A stretch of DNA of 64,000 nt from NCBI RefSeq assembly GCF_000369405.1, contig NZ_KB849999.1:124001-188000 (forward strand). Reading direction: 5' to 3'. Position numbers and translations under genes: made by a program. How positions within the stretch are numbered: the stretch's first letter is position 1; each line of letters begins with the position of its first letter. The notes below the pieces were generated by a model. It was not told the DNA's origin, made no database searches, and saw nothing but the letters and a program-made list of their open reading frames with translations. This document shows positions 55,453-64,000 of the stretch, in pieces. The stretch is from Acinetobacter sp. ANC 3929. GTDB lineage: Bacteria > Pseudomonadota > Gammaproteobacteria > Pseudomonadales > Moraxellaceae.

Positions 55453-56496
55453 ATGAAATTGAGTCGTATTGCACTTGCTATGCTTGTTGCTGCTCCTTTA
55501 GCTGCTGCGAATGCGGGCGTAACAGTAACTCCGTTAATGCTTGGTTACACATTCCAAGACACTAAACATAATAATGGCGATAAGCATTTAACAAATGGTC
55601 CTGAGCTTCAGGACGATTTATTTGTTGGTGCTGCGTTAGGTATCGAATTAACCCCATGGTTAGGTTTCGAAGCTGAATATAACCAAGTTAAAGGTGATGT
55701 TGATGCTGCAGCTGCAAATGCTGAATACAAGCAACAACAAATCAACGGTAACTTCTATGTTACTTCTGACTTGATCACTAAAAACTATGATAGCAAAATC
55801 AAACCGTATGTATTGTTAGGTGCTGGTCACTACAAATATACATTTGATGATGTAAACCGTGGTACTCGTGGTAATAAAGAAGAAGGTACTTTAGGTAATG
55901 CTGGTTTTGGTGCTTTCTGGCGCTTAAACGATGCTTTATCTCTTCGTACAGAAGCTCGTGGTACATATAACATCGATGAAGACTTCTGGAACTATACAGC
56001 GCTTGCTGGCTTAAACGTAGTTCTTGGTGGTCACTTGAAACCAGCTGCTGCAGTAGTAGAAGTTGCGCCAGTTGAACCAACTCCAGTTGCTCCACAGCCA
56101 CAAGAGTTGACCGAAGACCTTAACATGGAACTTCGCGTATTCTTCGATACGAACAAGTCTGACATCAAGCCACAGTACAAGTCTGAAATTGCTAAAGTAG
56201 CAGAGAAGTTAGCTGAATACCCGAATGCGACAGCTCGTATTGAAGGTCATACAGATAACACTGGTCCACGTAAGTTAAACGAACGTTTATCTTTAGCGCG
56301 TGCTAACTCTGTTAAATCTGCACTTGTAAATGAATACAATGTGAACGCAACTCGTTTGACAACTCAAGGTTTTGCTTGGGATCAACCGATTGCAGACAAC
56401 AAAACTAAAGAAGGTCGTGCTATGAACCGTCGCGTATTTGCTGCGATTTCTGGTAGCCGTACTGTTCTAGTACAACCAGGTCAACAAGCTCAATAA
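55453..56496 (+). CDS. OmpA-family outer membrane protein, copy 1 (Omp38-like)
   Basis: Outer-membrane barrel tethered to peptidoglycan, an abundant structural porin in Acinetobacter. The 347 residues have a signal (cleavage at ANA-GV), an 8-strand N-terminal barrel, a Pro-rich hinge ([16 protein letters not shown]) and a C-terminal OmpA-like domain with [17 protein letters not shown], the Asp-Arg peptidoglycan-binding pair in [21 protein letters not shown] and [14 protein letters not shown] lies 8 nt before the ATG. Its sister gene starts 446 bp downstream. Loops differ, so surface epitopes or pores probably differ. Confidence 0.9.
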   Translation: MKLSRIALAMLVAAPLAAANAGVTVTPLMLGYTFQDTKHNNGDKHLTNGPELQDDLFVGAALGIELTPWLGFEAEYNQVKGDVDAAAANAEYKQQQINGNFYVTSDLITKNYDSKIKPYVLLGAGHYKYTFDDVNRGTRGNKEEGTLGNAGFGAFWRLNDALSLRTEARGTYNIDEDFWNYTALAGLNVVLGGHLKPAAAVVEVAPVEPTPVAPQPQELTEDLNMELRVFFDTNKSDIKPQYKSEIAKVAEKLAEYPNATARIEGHTDNTGPRKLNERLSLARANSVKSALVNEYNVNATRLTTQGFAWDQPIADNKTKEGRAMNRRVFAAISGSRTVLVQPGQQAQ

Positions 56497-56516
56497 TTTG
56501 AGTTTTTGAACTGAAT

Positions 56517-56546
56517 AAAAAAGCGACTCGTCAGAGTCGCTTTTTT
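56517..56546 (+). terminator. Terminator of ompA copy 1
   Basis: AAAAAAGCGACTC and GAGTCGCTTTTTT with loop GTCA, identical to the hairpin after copy 2. Confidence 0.92.
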
Positions 56547-56941
56547 ATCGATATATGTTTTTGTAGCATTGATGTAAAACTCAAATATAATAGCTAAAAA
56601 CTGGCATAATCTTGCCTTAACTCTAGGTAGATTGTGGGAACTATTTAGTTTTATTGAAAAGATTTTGATAACTTGTTAAAATTTTGATTAAAAAGTGATA
56701 AGCTCTCACAGCTTTGTTGGATGCTGTTAAATTAGAGTTTTCTGGCTTTTTGGGCGGGAAATAAGTCAGTTTTAGTTGCTGCTGGCTAAATGTTGTTCAA
56801 TACTTGGAAAGTTTATCGAGTATTTGTATGATTCAACATAAGGTGAATGGCTGAAAAAGATACAATAAGACTATTTCTCAGTATTCAAAAGCTATTAGAA
56901 TTTAGAGAACAAACAATTTTTTGTTTTTTTGGAGGATATCC
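56547..56941. other. ompA copy 2 upstream region
   Basis: 395 bp without an ORF. It shares TACTTGGAAAGTTTATCGAGTATTTGTATGATTCAA-like text (about 56802-56837) with the copy 1 upstream region and the final GGAGGATATCC. The first 250 bp are unrelated to copy 1 as far as I can see. Confidence 0.5.
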
Positions 56942-57970
56942 ATGAAATTGAGTCGTATTGCACTTGCTATGCTTGTTGCTGCTCCTTTAGCTGCTGCGAA
57001 CGCGGGCGTGACTGTAACTCCATTAATGCTTGGTTATACAATGTTCGATACTGAACATAACAACCGTGGCGATAAAGGTCAGTTAACTCCAGGTGCTGAA
57101 CTTGAAGATGATTTATTCGTTGGTGCTGCGCTTGGTGTTGAAATCACGCCATGGTTAGGTGCTGAAGTTGAATATAGTCAAATTAAAGGTGATACAAGTA
57201 CCAATAACGACTATAAAGGTCGTAATATTGCTGCAAATGCTTATGTAACATCTGATTTGATTACTAAAAACTATGATAGCAAAATCAAGCCATACGTATT
57301 AGCTGGTGCTGGTCACTATAAATACGAAGGTGATGACATTTATGGTGGTAAGCAAGAGGGTACATTAGCGAATGCTGGTGGTGGTGTATTCTGGCGTTTA
57401 AACGATGCTTTGTCTCTTCGTACAGAAGCTCGTGGTACTTACCATTTTGATGAGAAGTTCTGGAACTATACAGCGCTTGCTGGCTTAAACGTAGTTCTTG
57501 GTGGTCATTTGAAACCGGCTGCGCCAGTAGTAGAAGTTGCGCCAGTTGAACCAACTCCAGTTGCTCCACAGCCACAAGAGTTGACCGAAGACCTTAATAT
57601 GGAACTTCGCGTATTCTTCGATACGAACAAGTCTGACATCAAGCCACAGTACAAGTCTGAAATTGCTAAAGTAGCAGAGAAGTTAGCTGAATACCCGAAT
57701 GCGACAGCTCGTATTGAAGGTCATACAGATAATACTGGTCCACGTAAGTTAAACGAACGTTTATCTTTAGCGCGTGCTAACTCTGTTAAATCTGCACTTG
57801 TAAATGAATACAATGTGAACGCAACTCGTTTGACAACTCAAGGTTTTGCTTGGGATCAACCGATTGCAGACAACAAAACTAAAGAAGGTCGTGCTATGAA
57901 CCGTCGCGTATTTGCTGCGATCACTGGTAGCCGTACTGTTCTAGTACAACCAGGTCAACAAGCTCAATAA
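56942..57970 (+). CDS. OmpA-family outer membrane protein, copy 2
   Basis: A 342-residue paralog of the preceding gene, start ATG 56942 after GGAGGATATCC (a farther in-frame start at 56921 lacks a ribosome site). Signal peptide and the C-terminal half from [11 protein letters not shown] are identical in protein except one Ser/Thr change (AAITGSRT), while the barrel loops differ: [17 protein letters not shown] against [13 protein letters not shown], and [14 protein letters not shown] against [15 protein letters not shown]. The pattern means tandem duplication with homogenised 3' halves. Both have an own terminator. Confidence 0.9.
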   Translation: MKLSRIALAMLVAAPLAAANAGVTVTPLMLGYTMFDTEHNNRGDKGQLTPGAELEDDLFVGAALGVEITPWLGAEVEYSQIKGDTSTNNDYKGRNIAANAYVTSDLITKNYDSKIKPYVLAGAGHYKYEGDDIYGGKQEGTLANAGGGVFWRLNDALSLRTEARGTYHFDEKFWNYTALAGLNVVLGGHLKPAAPVVEVAPVEPTPVAPQPQELTEDLNMELRVFFDTNKSDIKPQYKSEIAKVAEKLAEYPNATARIEGHTDNTGPRKLNERLSLARANSVKSALVNEYNVNATRLTTQGFAWDQPIADNKTKEGRAMNRRVFAAITGSRTVLVQPGQQAQ

Positions 57971-57990
57971 TTTGAGTTTTTGAACTGAAT

Positions 57991-58022
57991 AAAAAAAGCG
58001 ACTCGTCAGAGTCGCTTTTTTT
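57991..58022 (+). terminator. Terminator of ompA copy 2
   Basis: AAAAAAAGCGACTC and GAGTCGCTTTTTTT with loop GTCA, same as copy 1. Confidence 0.92.
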
Positions 58023-58101
58023 ATTTGCATAATTTAGGTGGTTAGACATTTTGATTACTCCTGAATGATGAGGTGTCTACTTAAGCGGTATTGCTTACAA
58101 G

Positions 58102-58260
58102 TTACCAAACTTCCTTTTTAAGCTGCTGTTTCGTGTTTTGTCTTTCACGACGATGCTGTGCTCGAGGCTTCTCAGTTTCATGCACTCCGCCTTTATGCAG
58201 TAAGGGGGAGAGTACGACAGGATTACGTACTTTGATTTTAGGCATTTGTTTAAGTTTCAT
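58102..58260 (-). CDS. Small basic protein downstream of rtcB (52 aa)
   Basis: A 52-residue ORF starting 4 bp after the rtcB stop, same strand: opens MKLKQMPKIKVRNPVVLSP, then LLHKGGVHETEKPRAQHRRE, and ends QQLKKEVW. It is strongly basic, with a central KGGVHE and a C-terminal RNA-binding-like Arg/Lys/Gln region. The ATG has no strong ribosome site, so translation may be coupled to rtcB termination. No family recognised with certainty. Below the length usually annotated, but the rtcB adjacency and codon use support it. Confidence 0.55.
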   Translation of the reverse strand: MKLKQMPKIKVRNPVVLSPLLHKGGVHETEKPRAQHRRERQNTKQQLKKEVW

Positions 58261-58264
58261 TTGA

Positions 58265-59470
58265 TTATCCTTTGATACATAAAATTTGCTTGAGTGTATG
58301 CACGATCTCGATCAAATCTGATTGGTTTGCCATGACTTGATCAATGTCTTTATATGCACTTGGTATTTCATCAATAACGCCACTATCTTTTCGGCATTCG
58401 ATACCTTGAGTTTGCTGAATCAAGTCATCTTGGTTAAAAAGTAGTTTTGCTTTACTTCGGCTCATTTTTCGCCCTGCGCCATGTGAACATGAGCAGAATG
58501 ACTCAGGATTGGCTTTACCTTTAACGATATAGGAACGTGCGCCCATTGAACCGGGGATTATTCCTAATTCACCTTGACCCGCACGAATGGCACCTTTGCG
58601 TGTGATCAGTAAGTTCTCACCAAAATGATTTTCTCGACTGACATAATTGTGATGACAGTTAATTGCTTCTTTGGTCATTTGAAATGGAGGTAGCAGCGGA
58701 CGAATCGCTTCTAAAATCAGCCGCATCATTTCACGTCTATTTTCAAAAGCATATTCTTGTGCCCACTCAACCGCTTCAATATAATCATTAAAACTATTCG
58801 AACCTTCCGCGAAGTAGCTCAAATCTTTATCTGGTACATGTCCAAAGCGATGTTGAGCTTCTTTCTTTGCAAGTTCAATGAAATAGGTGCCAATTACATT
58901 GCCTAAGCCACGACTGCCTGAATGTAGCATCACCCAGATATCTTGATTTTCATCAAGGCAGAGTTCGATAAAGTGATTACCGCCACCTAAAGTTCCCAGT
59001 TGTTTTTGCCAAGTTGCATCAAACTTTCTTAACATTCGAACCAAGCCGGGATGTTTTTTAATGATGGGTTGTAAGCGTTTTTCAAGTGGAATGATACTTG
59101 AAGCTTTTGCTTTCACCTGTTTGTGTAATTCAAAACCCACAGGGACTTTGCGTTCGATCGCATGACGCAGGGGTGCAAGGTTATCTGGAAGCTGTGAAGC
59201 TTTTAGATTAAGCCGTATTGCGTTCATACCACAACCAATATCCACACCTACAGCAGCAGGAATGATTGCATGCTTGGTCGGGATTACGCTGCCTACAGTC
59301 GCACCTTTGCCAACGTGTACATCAGGCATCACAGCAATATGTGAATAAACAAATTGTAGTTGTGCCATCTTTTTTAGCTGTTCAATGCTTTCGCTATCAA
59401 TATCGTTGGTGAAAATTTTCACTGGAACGCCATATTGAGCATCAGCATTAAGTATTTTTTGTATGCCCAT
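58265..59470 (-). CDS. rtcB: RNA-splicing ligase RtcB family
   Basis: GTP- and Mn-dependent ligase joining RNA 2',3'-cyclic phosphate to 5'-OH ends, repairing cleaved tRNA or rRNA (family role). The 401 residues carry MPDVHVGKGATVGSV, the metal Cys in GVDIGCGMNAIRL, GGGNHFIEL, LHSGSRGLG, CHHNYVSRENHFG and the guanylylated His in CSCSHGAGRKMSRS. The shorter length and lack of RtcA, RtcR or archease genes mark it as a non-canonical bacterial type. The leader with an attenuator, a 9-codon ORF and a palindrome-overlapped promoter (59513-59708) suggests inducible control. Followed by a small basic protein gene. Confidence 0.92.
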   Translation of the reverse strand: MGIQKILNADAQYGVPVKIFTNDIDSESIEQLKKMAQLQFVYSHIAVMPDVHVGKGATVGSVIPTKHAIIPAAVGVDIGCGMNAIRLNLKASQLPDNLAPLRHAIERKVPVGFELHKQVKAKASSIIPLEKRLQPIIKKHPGLVRMLRKFDATWQKQLGTLGGGNHFIELCLDENQDIWVMLHSGSRGLGNVIGTYFIELAKKEAQHRFGHVPDKDLSYFAEGSNSFNDYIEAVEWAQEYAFENRREMMRLILEAIRPLLPPFQMTKEAINCHHNYVSRENHFGENLLITRKGAIRAGQGELGIIPGSMGARSYIVKGKANPESFCSCSHGAGRKMSRSKAKLLFNQDDLIQQTQGIECRKDSGVIDEIPSAYKDIDQVMANQSDLIEIVHTLKQILCIKG

Positions 59471-59512
59471 TTTCTTGTCTCGGGATATTTTAATTTTTCG
59501 TCCGAATAGGCA

Positions 59513-59538
59513 TAAAAAAACCTAGCGAATGCTAGGTT
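59513..59538 (-). terminator. Attenuator terminator in rtcB leader
   Basis: Minus-strand AACCTAGC-ATTC-GCTAGGTT with seven Ts, 43 bp before the rtcB start. It is mutually exclusive with the 8-bp pairing of 59545-59552 and 59526-59533 (CGAATGCT/AGCATTCG), a likely antiterminator. The next hairpin, CGGACAAGTG/CACTTGTCCG (59551-59560/59576-59585), overlaps the antiterminator arm by 2 nt. Confidence 0.8.
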
Positions 59539-59605
59539 GAATAGAGCATTCGGACAAGTGATCAATCGATTTGTACACTTGTCCGTGAGTCGACAGTGCC
59601 AAACC

Positions 59606-59635
59606 TTATTGTGTAGTTCCTTGTGGTAATAGCAT
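59606..59635 (-). CDS. 9-codon leader peptide ORF upstream of rtcB
   Basis: ATG-TAA encoding MLLPQGTTQ, with a perfect AGGAGG (59644-59649) 8 nt before the ATG. It lies between the promoter and the attenuator stems, 20 nt before the first stem. Position and ribosome site are typical of a translation-sensing leader. A different overlapping 30-codon frame starts at the ATG within CACATGATAGG but has no ribosome site. Confidence 0.55.
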   Translation of the reverse strand: MLLPQGTTQ

Positions 59636-59663
59636 GTTGTCGTCCTCCTATCATGTGGTGCCG

Positions 59664-59708
59664 TTGAAAATATGAGCGAGATTCTACTCATATTTTCAAT
59701 TAGGTCAA
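59664..59708 (-). promoter_or_regulatory. rtcB promoter overlapped by a 13-bp perfect palindrome
   Basis: Minus-strand TTGACC (59703-59708) and TAGAAT (59681-59686) with a 16-bp spacer form a sigma-70-like promoter. TTGAAAATATGAG (59664-59676) and CTCATATTTTCAA (59687-59699) form a perfect inverted repeat whose arms cover the spacer and the expected start site. Confidence 0.55.
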
Positions 59709-59723
59709 GTAAAAAGCGGTTTT

Positions 59724-61181
59724 TTATTCGCCTTCTTTCACATTCATATCTTTATATGCAATCAGTTTGGTCTTGTGTTTCCACTTATAACCCAGCCAGA
59801 TCACCAAGAATAATGGAATGCTAATATAGGTTGAAATTAAACCTAACCAGTCAATTTTTCCGCCAAGTAAAGCTTGGTAGTTTTGACCTAAGATGATGAT
59901 TGAACAAAGAATAAATGCAAACCAAGGTGCAAATGGGAAGAATTTGGCACGGTAAGCCAGATCTTCAACTTTATAACCTTGAGCAATATAACCTTTACGG
60001 AAACGGTAGTGTGAAATCGCAATACCTAACCAGACGATGAAACCACACATCCCAGACATGTTGAGTAACCAGTTAAAGACCTGTTTCTCCCCAATAAAGG
60101 TGGTCAGGAAGCATAGTGCAGCAACAGCAGTGGTCGCATAGAGTGCATTCATTGGTACGCCGCGGCCATCTAGCCTTGAGAACCATTTAGGTGCACGGCC
60201 TTGTTTTGCCATATCGAATAGCATACGGGTAGAAGAGTACATGCCCGAGTTACCCGCAGATAAAATCGCACTGAGAATCACTGCGTTCATCAAACTTGCT
60301 GCAAAGGCAAAACCTGCTTTTTCATACAATAAAGTGAATGGCGAAAGTGCGATATCTTCACTTTGTGCTGCTTTTAACAATAGTGGATCATCATAGCTCA
60401 CCAATGTTCCGATGATGAAAATACACAGGATATAGAACAGTAAAATACGCCAGAAAATTTGTTTGATCGCCAATGGAATGGTCTTTTTAGGATCTTTGGA
60501 TTCACCTGCGGCAACACCCACCATCTCGGTCCCTTGGAATGAGAATCCGGCAATCATGGCAACCCCGATTAAGGCTTGTAAACCACCGACAAAAGGCGCT
60601 TCTTTATAAGTCCAGTGCTGAAATACCGATACATTTGGCGTCATCATGATTTTAAAAATCATCCAGATACCAATGATGATAAACACAATAATCGCAATGA
60701 CTTTGATTAAAGAGAATAAAAATTCACTTTCACCAAAGCCTTTGACCGTTAAAGCGTTAATTCCAAAAATAATGGCAAGGAAAATTGCACTCCAGTAGAA
60801 GCCTGGAATATCAGGGAACCAAAACTTCATGATGAACTGAACAGCAACCAGTTCAAAGGCAACGGTAATGGCCCAGTTATACCAATAGTTCCAACCTAAG
60901 GCGAAACCAAAGCCATCTTCGACATAGCGGCTGCCATAGGTAAAGAATGCACCTGATGTCGGGTTGTGCGTGGCTAACTCTCCTAAGCTGGTCATCAAGA
61001 AATAAATCATGATCCCGATGAGGGCATAGGCCAATAACGCACCACCTGGACCCGCAGTGGCAATGGTTGAACCTGAAGCAAGGAATAAGCCTGTGCCGAT
61101 CGATCCACCAATGGCAATCATGTTCAGGTGTCGAGCCCCGAGCTTCCGCTGAAGGTGTTGAGGAGCAGATGTATCGCTCAT
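59724..61181 (-). CDS. Amino-acid permease (APC superfamily, AroP/GABA-permease type)
   Basis: Inner-membrane proton-coupled transporter of 485 residues with 12 predicted TM helices. The N-terminal RKLGARHLNMIAIGGSIGTGLFLASG signature and GPGGALLAYALIG are typical of the AAT family; GTEMVGVAAGESKDPKKTIP in helix 6 and SGNSGMYSSTRMLFDMAKQGRAP are further blocks. The exact substrate (aromatic amino acid, GABA, proline or lysine) is not set by sequence. It begins 18 bp downstream of rsmC on the same strand, so the two may share a transcript. Confidence 0.88.
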   Translation of the reverse strand: MSDTSAPQHLQRKLGARHLNMIAIGGSIGTGLFLASGSTIATAGPGGALLAYALIGIMIYFLMTSLGELATHNPTSGAFFTYGSRYVEDGFGFALGWNYWYNWAITVAFELVAVQFIMKFWFPDIPGFYWSAIFLAIIFGINALTVKGFGESEFLFSLIKVIAIIVFIIIGIWMIFKIMMTPNVSVFQHWTYKEAPFVGGLQALIGVAMIAGFSFQGTEMVGVAAGESKDPKKTIPLAIKQIFWRILLFYILCIFIIGTLVSYDDPLLLKAAQSEDIALSPFTLLYEKAGFAFAASLMNAVILSAILSAGNSGMYSSTRMLFDMAKQGRAPKWFSRLDGRGVPMNALYATTAVAALCFLTTFIGEKQVFNWLLNMSGMCGFIVWLGIAISHYRFRKGYIAQGYKVEDLAYRAKFFPFAPWFAFILCSIIILGQNYQALLGGKIDWLGLISTYISIPLFLVIWLGYKWKHKTKLIAYKDMNVKEGE

Positions 61182-61199
61182 AAAAATTCCTTAAAATGT

Positions 61200-62216
61200 T
61201 TATTTTGCACAGGCATATAACACCTTGAATCCTTGTTGATCGGCTTTCACCAGACATTCACCAAAGTTCTGTTCAATGAGAGGAGAGTAGTTTAGAAAAC
61301 GATTTGCCACGATCCATAATTCACCTGAATTTTTCAGATGCCTTATCGCACGGTGGCAAAGTTCCTCACTCGCATCGTAATTGGTATGAATTCCTTGATG
61401 AAAAGGCGGATTGCTGACGATCGCATCTAAATCATTCGGTGCATCCACAAAACCTGTAACAGCTTGGAGATTTAACTGAGTTAAATTCAAACCATTTCGT
61501 TGAAAGGTCATCTCAGTAGACCGTAATGCAAATGCATCAACATCAAGTGCAAAAATTTGCCGATTCGAATCTAGTTTGGCCAAATAAGCACTAATAATTC
61601 CAGCGCCACAACCAAAGTCGGCAATCTTACCTGATTTTACTTGACTAAGGTAAGGGACTAATACGGCTGTTCCGACATCTAAATGATCTTGACTAAACAC
61701 ACCAGGTAGCGCGCAAACTTCTAATTGTTCTTGATTTACTTGAACTTTATAGCTTTTTAACCAATATTCAAGAGGTTTCAACTGCTCAGTTTTTTCAATT
61801 TTCATTTGCCATAATTGGCAGTGACGTGCACTGTCAAGTTTTAGTGTTTTGCCATATTGCAATAATTGTTTTGCTGCCCGTTCAACGCCGCCTTTTTTCT
61901 CACCAACCAGAAAAACGTTTTGATTGAGTTTTAAGTGGCTGACTACAACGTGCAGAAGATAATTTAGTAATTCTTTCGACTTAGGAACGAAAATAATAAC
62001 TTGATCAAACGTTGCTTGTGGGAATTCCACGGAAAAATGAGAGCTAATTCCAGAGTGGATAAAACCTTGATGATCAGCATAATTCCAAGTCCATACTGAG
62101 GCCTGGACTTTATCGGGTAAATTTTTGGCGAGTTGATCATTTGGGGCATTAATCAGTAAAACTTGCCCGGTTAAATAATCTTGCTGTCTGATGACAACTT
62201 CACTACGTGGATCCAT
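61200..62216 (-). CDS. rsmC: 16S rRNA (guanine-1207-N2)-methyltransferase
   Basis: Methylates G1207 of 16S rRNA in the 30S subunit. The 338 residues show the duplicated MTase-like N-terminal domain (degenerate) and an active C-terminal domain: [38 protein letters not shown] and the catalytic [20 protein letters not shown] (NPPF motif of N2-guanine methylases). RlmG is an alternative from sequence alone but the length fits RsmC. It lies just upstream of the permease gene. Confidence 0.88.
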   Translation of the reverse strand: MDPRSEVVIRQQDYLTGQVLLINAPNDQLAKNLPDKVQASVWTWNYADHQGFIHSGISSHFSVEFPQATFDQVIIFVPKSKELLNYLLHVVVSHLKLNQNVFLVGEKKGGVERAAKQLLQYGKTLKLDSARHCQLWQMKIEKTEQLKPLEYWLKSYKVQVNQEQLEVCALPGVFSQDHLDVGTAVLVPYLSQVKSGKIADFGCGAGIISAYLAKLDSNRQIFALDVDAFALRSTEMTFQRNGLNLTQLNLQAVTGFVDAPNDLDAIVSNPPFHQGIHTNYDASEELCHRAIRHLKNSGELWIVANRFLNYSPLIEQNFGECLVKADQQGFKVLYACAK

Positions 62217-62237
62217 TTTGATCTCTCATCAAAAACA

Positions 62238-62259
62238 AAGCCCAGTCGTGAAACTGGGC
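62238..62259 (-). terminator. Terminator of NCS2 permease gene
   Basis: GCCCAGT and ACTGGGC with loop CGTGAA; on the minus strand TTTGTTTTTG follows, between the permease stop and rsmC. Confidence 0.8.
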
Positions 62260-62278
62260 ACTTGTGATGGTTGGATGA

Positions 62279-63637
62279 TTATTTATGTGTTTCAGGTAAA
62301 ACAATATTCAAAATCAAGGCTGCAATACCGCCTGTTGCGACGCCTGAACTAAAAATATTCTTAAATAATTCTGGGAGATGTTCAAGAATTTGAGGAACTT
62401 GTGCAACACCTAAACCCAAAGCGAGCGAAATCGCAATAATTAACAAAGCACGACGGTCGAGGTGAATACTGGAAAGAATATTGATCCCAGACGCAGCGAC
62501 TGCACCAAACATGACCATGACAGCACCACCAAGCACGGCTTGTGGCACGGCTTGAATAACAGCAGCAACAGCAGGGAACAGTCCTAAAATAATCAATAAC
62601 ACCGCAATCCATATGCCGACATAGCGGCTTGCAACACCAGTGAGTTGAATGACACCATTGTTTTGTGCAAACACTGAGCTCGGGAAGGTGTTGAAGATAC
62701 CCGCTAAGAAAGAGTTAGCACCATTGACTAGTACGCCACCTTTAATTCGTTGCATCCAGATTGGGCCATCAACAGGCTCATTTGAAATTTTACTGGTTGC
62801 CGTAACATCCCCAATCGCTTCAAGTGAGGTGACTAAATAGATAAATGCCATTGGAATGAATAAGCTCCAAGAGAAGCTCAAACCAAAATGCATTGGGGTT
62901 GGAATTTGAATTAAAGGCGCATCATTGAGTACTGAAAAGTTTAAATGGCCCATGAACCCAGCAAGAATATAGCCAATCACGAGTGCAATTAAAATTGCTG
63001 AACTTTTCACCCAAATAATTTTGATACGATTTAACAGGATAATAATGCCAAGTACGGTGCATGACATAATCAGGTTATCTGCATTGGCAAAAGTATTGTC
63101 TTGCATGGCAGTATAGCCGCCACCCATGCTGATCAAGCCTTCTTTAATCAAGGTTAGGCCAATCAGAAGTACAACAATACCCGTCACCAGTGGCGTGATC
63201 AGCCTTTTAACCCAAGGTAGAATTCGCGAAACACCCATTTCAATAAACGAACCTGCAATCACAACACCAAAAATGGCTGCCATGACTTGTTCAACAGGTG
63301 TACCAGCAGCAACCATTGCACTACCAATACCAATAATTGGACCGATAAAATTAAAACTTGTGCCCTGAACAATTAAAAGTCCTGCACCAAAGGGACCAAC
63401 TTTCTTACATTGTAAAAAGGTTGCAATTCCTGAGATGATCAAGGACATTGATAAGATCATATTGGTGTCTTCGCGCGACACACCTAATGCCAAACAGATC
63501 AGTAAACCTGGGGTGACAATCGGGACTAAAATCGCTAAAAGATGTTGAAGTGCGGCTAAAAATGCAACAAAAGGTTTCGGACGATCATTGAGCCCGTAGA
63601 CTAGATCAAGCTGTTGCTGAGGTTGTGAATTCGACAT
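62279..63637 (-). CDS. NCS2-family nucleobase permease (xanthine/uracil/urate type)
   Basis: Inner-membrane nucleobase:cation symporter of 452 residues (start ATG 63637, [18 protein letters not shown]; an ATG at 63661 lacks homology). About 12-14 TM helices. Signatures: [34 protein letters not shown], the helix 8 pair [20 protein letters not shown] and the NCS2 motif [27 protein letters not shown]. Purine/xanthine/urate specificity is suggested by its group but not proved. Monocistronic and divergent from typA. Confidence 0.88.
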   Translation of the reverse strand: MSNSQPQQQLDLVYGLNDRPKPFVAFLAALQHLLAILVPIVTPGLLICLALGVSREDTNMILSMSLIISGIATFLQCKKVGPFGAGLLIVQGTSFNFIGPIIGIGSAMVAAGTPVEQVMAAIFGVVIAGSFIEMGVSRILPWVKRLITPLVTGIVVLLIGLTLIKEGLISMGGGYTAMQDNTFANADNLIMSCTVLGIIILLNRIKIIWVKSSAILIALVIGYILAGFMGHLNFSVLNDAPLIQIPTPMHFGLSFSWSLFIPMAFIYLVTSLEAIGDVTATSKISNEPVDGPIWMQRIKGGVLVNGANSFLAGIFNTFPSSVFAQNNGVIQLTGVASRYVGIWIAVLLIILGLFPAVAAVIQAVPQAVLGGAVMVMFGAVAASGINILSSIHLDRRALLIIAISLALGLGVAQVPQILEHLPELFKNIFSSGVATGGIAALILNIVLPETHK

Positions 63638-63774
63638 GGGAGTATAAAAAGCCAGAAGCATTAGTGGAATATTCTAATAGAGTTAGCTCGCTTTACCAAC
63701 GATTCTATAACACTTCGTCAGAAAAAAAGTGCTCTGTCAATAAACTGTCACTACTAAAGTTTAGGATTCTTCTG

Positions 63775-63780
63775 TATAAT
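63775..63780 (+). promoter_or_regulatory. -10 element of typA promoter
   Basis: A perfect TATAAT preceded by TG, 33 bp before the typA start. No good -35 is visible at 16-18 bp. Confidence 0.5.
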
Positions 63781-63813
63781 TTGCCCTCAAATTTAAAGCG
63801 TATCGAATTTTAC

Positions 63814-64000
63814 ATGTCAGATATTAAAACTCTCCGTAACATTGCCATTATTGCGCACGTCGATCATGGTAAGACGACTCTTGTAGACAAACTTTTACAA
63901 CAATCAGGTGCTCTTGGTGATCGCGCAGGCGAGATTGAACGTGTTATGGATTCTAACGCGCTTGAGTCTGAACGCGGTATTACCATTCTTGCAAAAAACA
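63814..64000 (+). CDS. typA: Ribosome-associated GTPase TypA/BipA (3' end beyond window)
   Basis: Translational GTPase binding the 70S ribosome, needed for 50S assembly in the cold and stress response. Only the first 62 residues are in the window: [28 protein letters not shown] with the G1 motif AHVDHGKT and [18 protein letters not shown] containing the switch I/G2 region. The gene continues to the right, and no terminator or stop is seen. Confidence 0.95.
   Translation, partial: MSDIKTLRNIAIIAHVDHGKTTLVDKLLQQSGALGDRAGEIERVMDSNALESERGITILAKN

Noticed and set aside
59419..59691. 90-codon open frame across the rtcB leader
   Set aside because: It crosses promoter, leader ORF, attenuator and the rtcB start in another frame, and has no ribosome site or family resemblance.

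Overview
The window looks like a chromosomal segment of an Acinetobacter species (Moraxellaceae, Gammaproteobacteria). The evidence is gene content and order: baeSR, a trpFB pair separate from trpA-accD-folC, lpxO, a membrane PQQ glucose dehydrogenase next to an OprB porin, and Omp38-type OmpA proteins. Base composition is moderately AT-rich throughout. The species cannot be fixed from the sequence alone. I see no rRNA, tRNA, CRISPR array, prophage or complete insertion sequence. Both ends cut genes: baeS on the left, typA on the right.

Layout. 1-2344: baeS (5' cut) and baeR. 2345-2935: a gene-free stretch with two copies of a 158-bp tandem repeat plus a partial third, carrying DnaA-box-like sites. 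2936-10600: L,D-transpeptidase, SelO, fatty-acid desaturase, META-domain lipoprotein, GDPD phosphodiesterase, and a B12 block of cobalamin riboswitch, btuB and the cobalamin adenosyltransferase. 10736-24154: trpFB, a DUF1543 gene, lipoprotein 5'-nucleotidase, DUF2804 protein, ferritin-like hydrolase with divergent AraC regulator, NhaC antiporter, then trpA-accD-folC-SPOR with overlapping reading frames. 24249-34729: DUF6929-like protein, MBL hydrolase plus tyrosine-phosphatase lipoprotein, 1-Cys peroxiredoxin with a hairpin-rich 3' UTR, secA, a small exported protein, lpxO, an MFS transporter, a MITE-like element and a hemolysin III protein. 34828-44849: methyltransferase, a frameshifted acetyltransferase, a patatin flanked by two paralogous one-TM proteins, a thiolase/FadB-like beta-oxidation operon, a deiminase lipoprotein, an acetyltransferase and an AraC regulator. 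44850-54571: CaiB-type CoA transferase, oprB-gcd, a sulfite reductase/DUF934 operon, SMR transporter, VOC protein, second thiolase, FimT-like pseudopilin. 55453-57970: two tandem ompA genes with almost identical 3' halves. 58102-62216: an rtcB locus with a small downstream gene, an amino-acid permease and rsmC. 62279-64000: NCS2 permease and typA.

Most of the window is housekeeping. The less ordinary signals are the rtcB leader (promoter overlapped by a perfect palindrome, a 9-codon leader ORF with a perfect Shine-Dalgarno, and mutually exclusive terminator/antiterminator stems), the 158-bp repeats with DnaA boxes, the duplicated ompA, the MITE-like element at 33747-34016, the structured peroxiredoxin 3' UTR, the EPDYMP small membrane proteins around the patatin, and the start-proximal hairpin of oprB.
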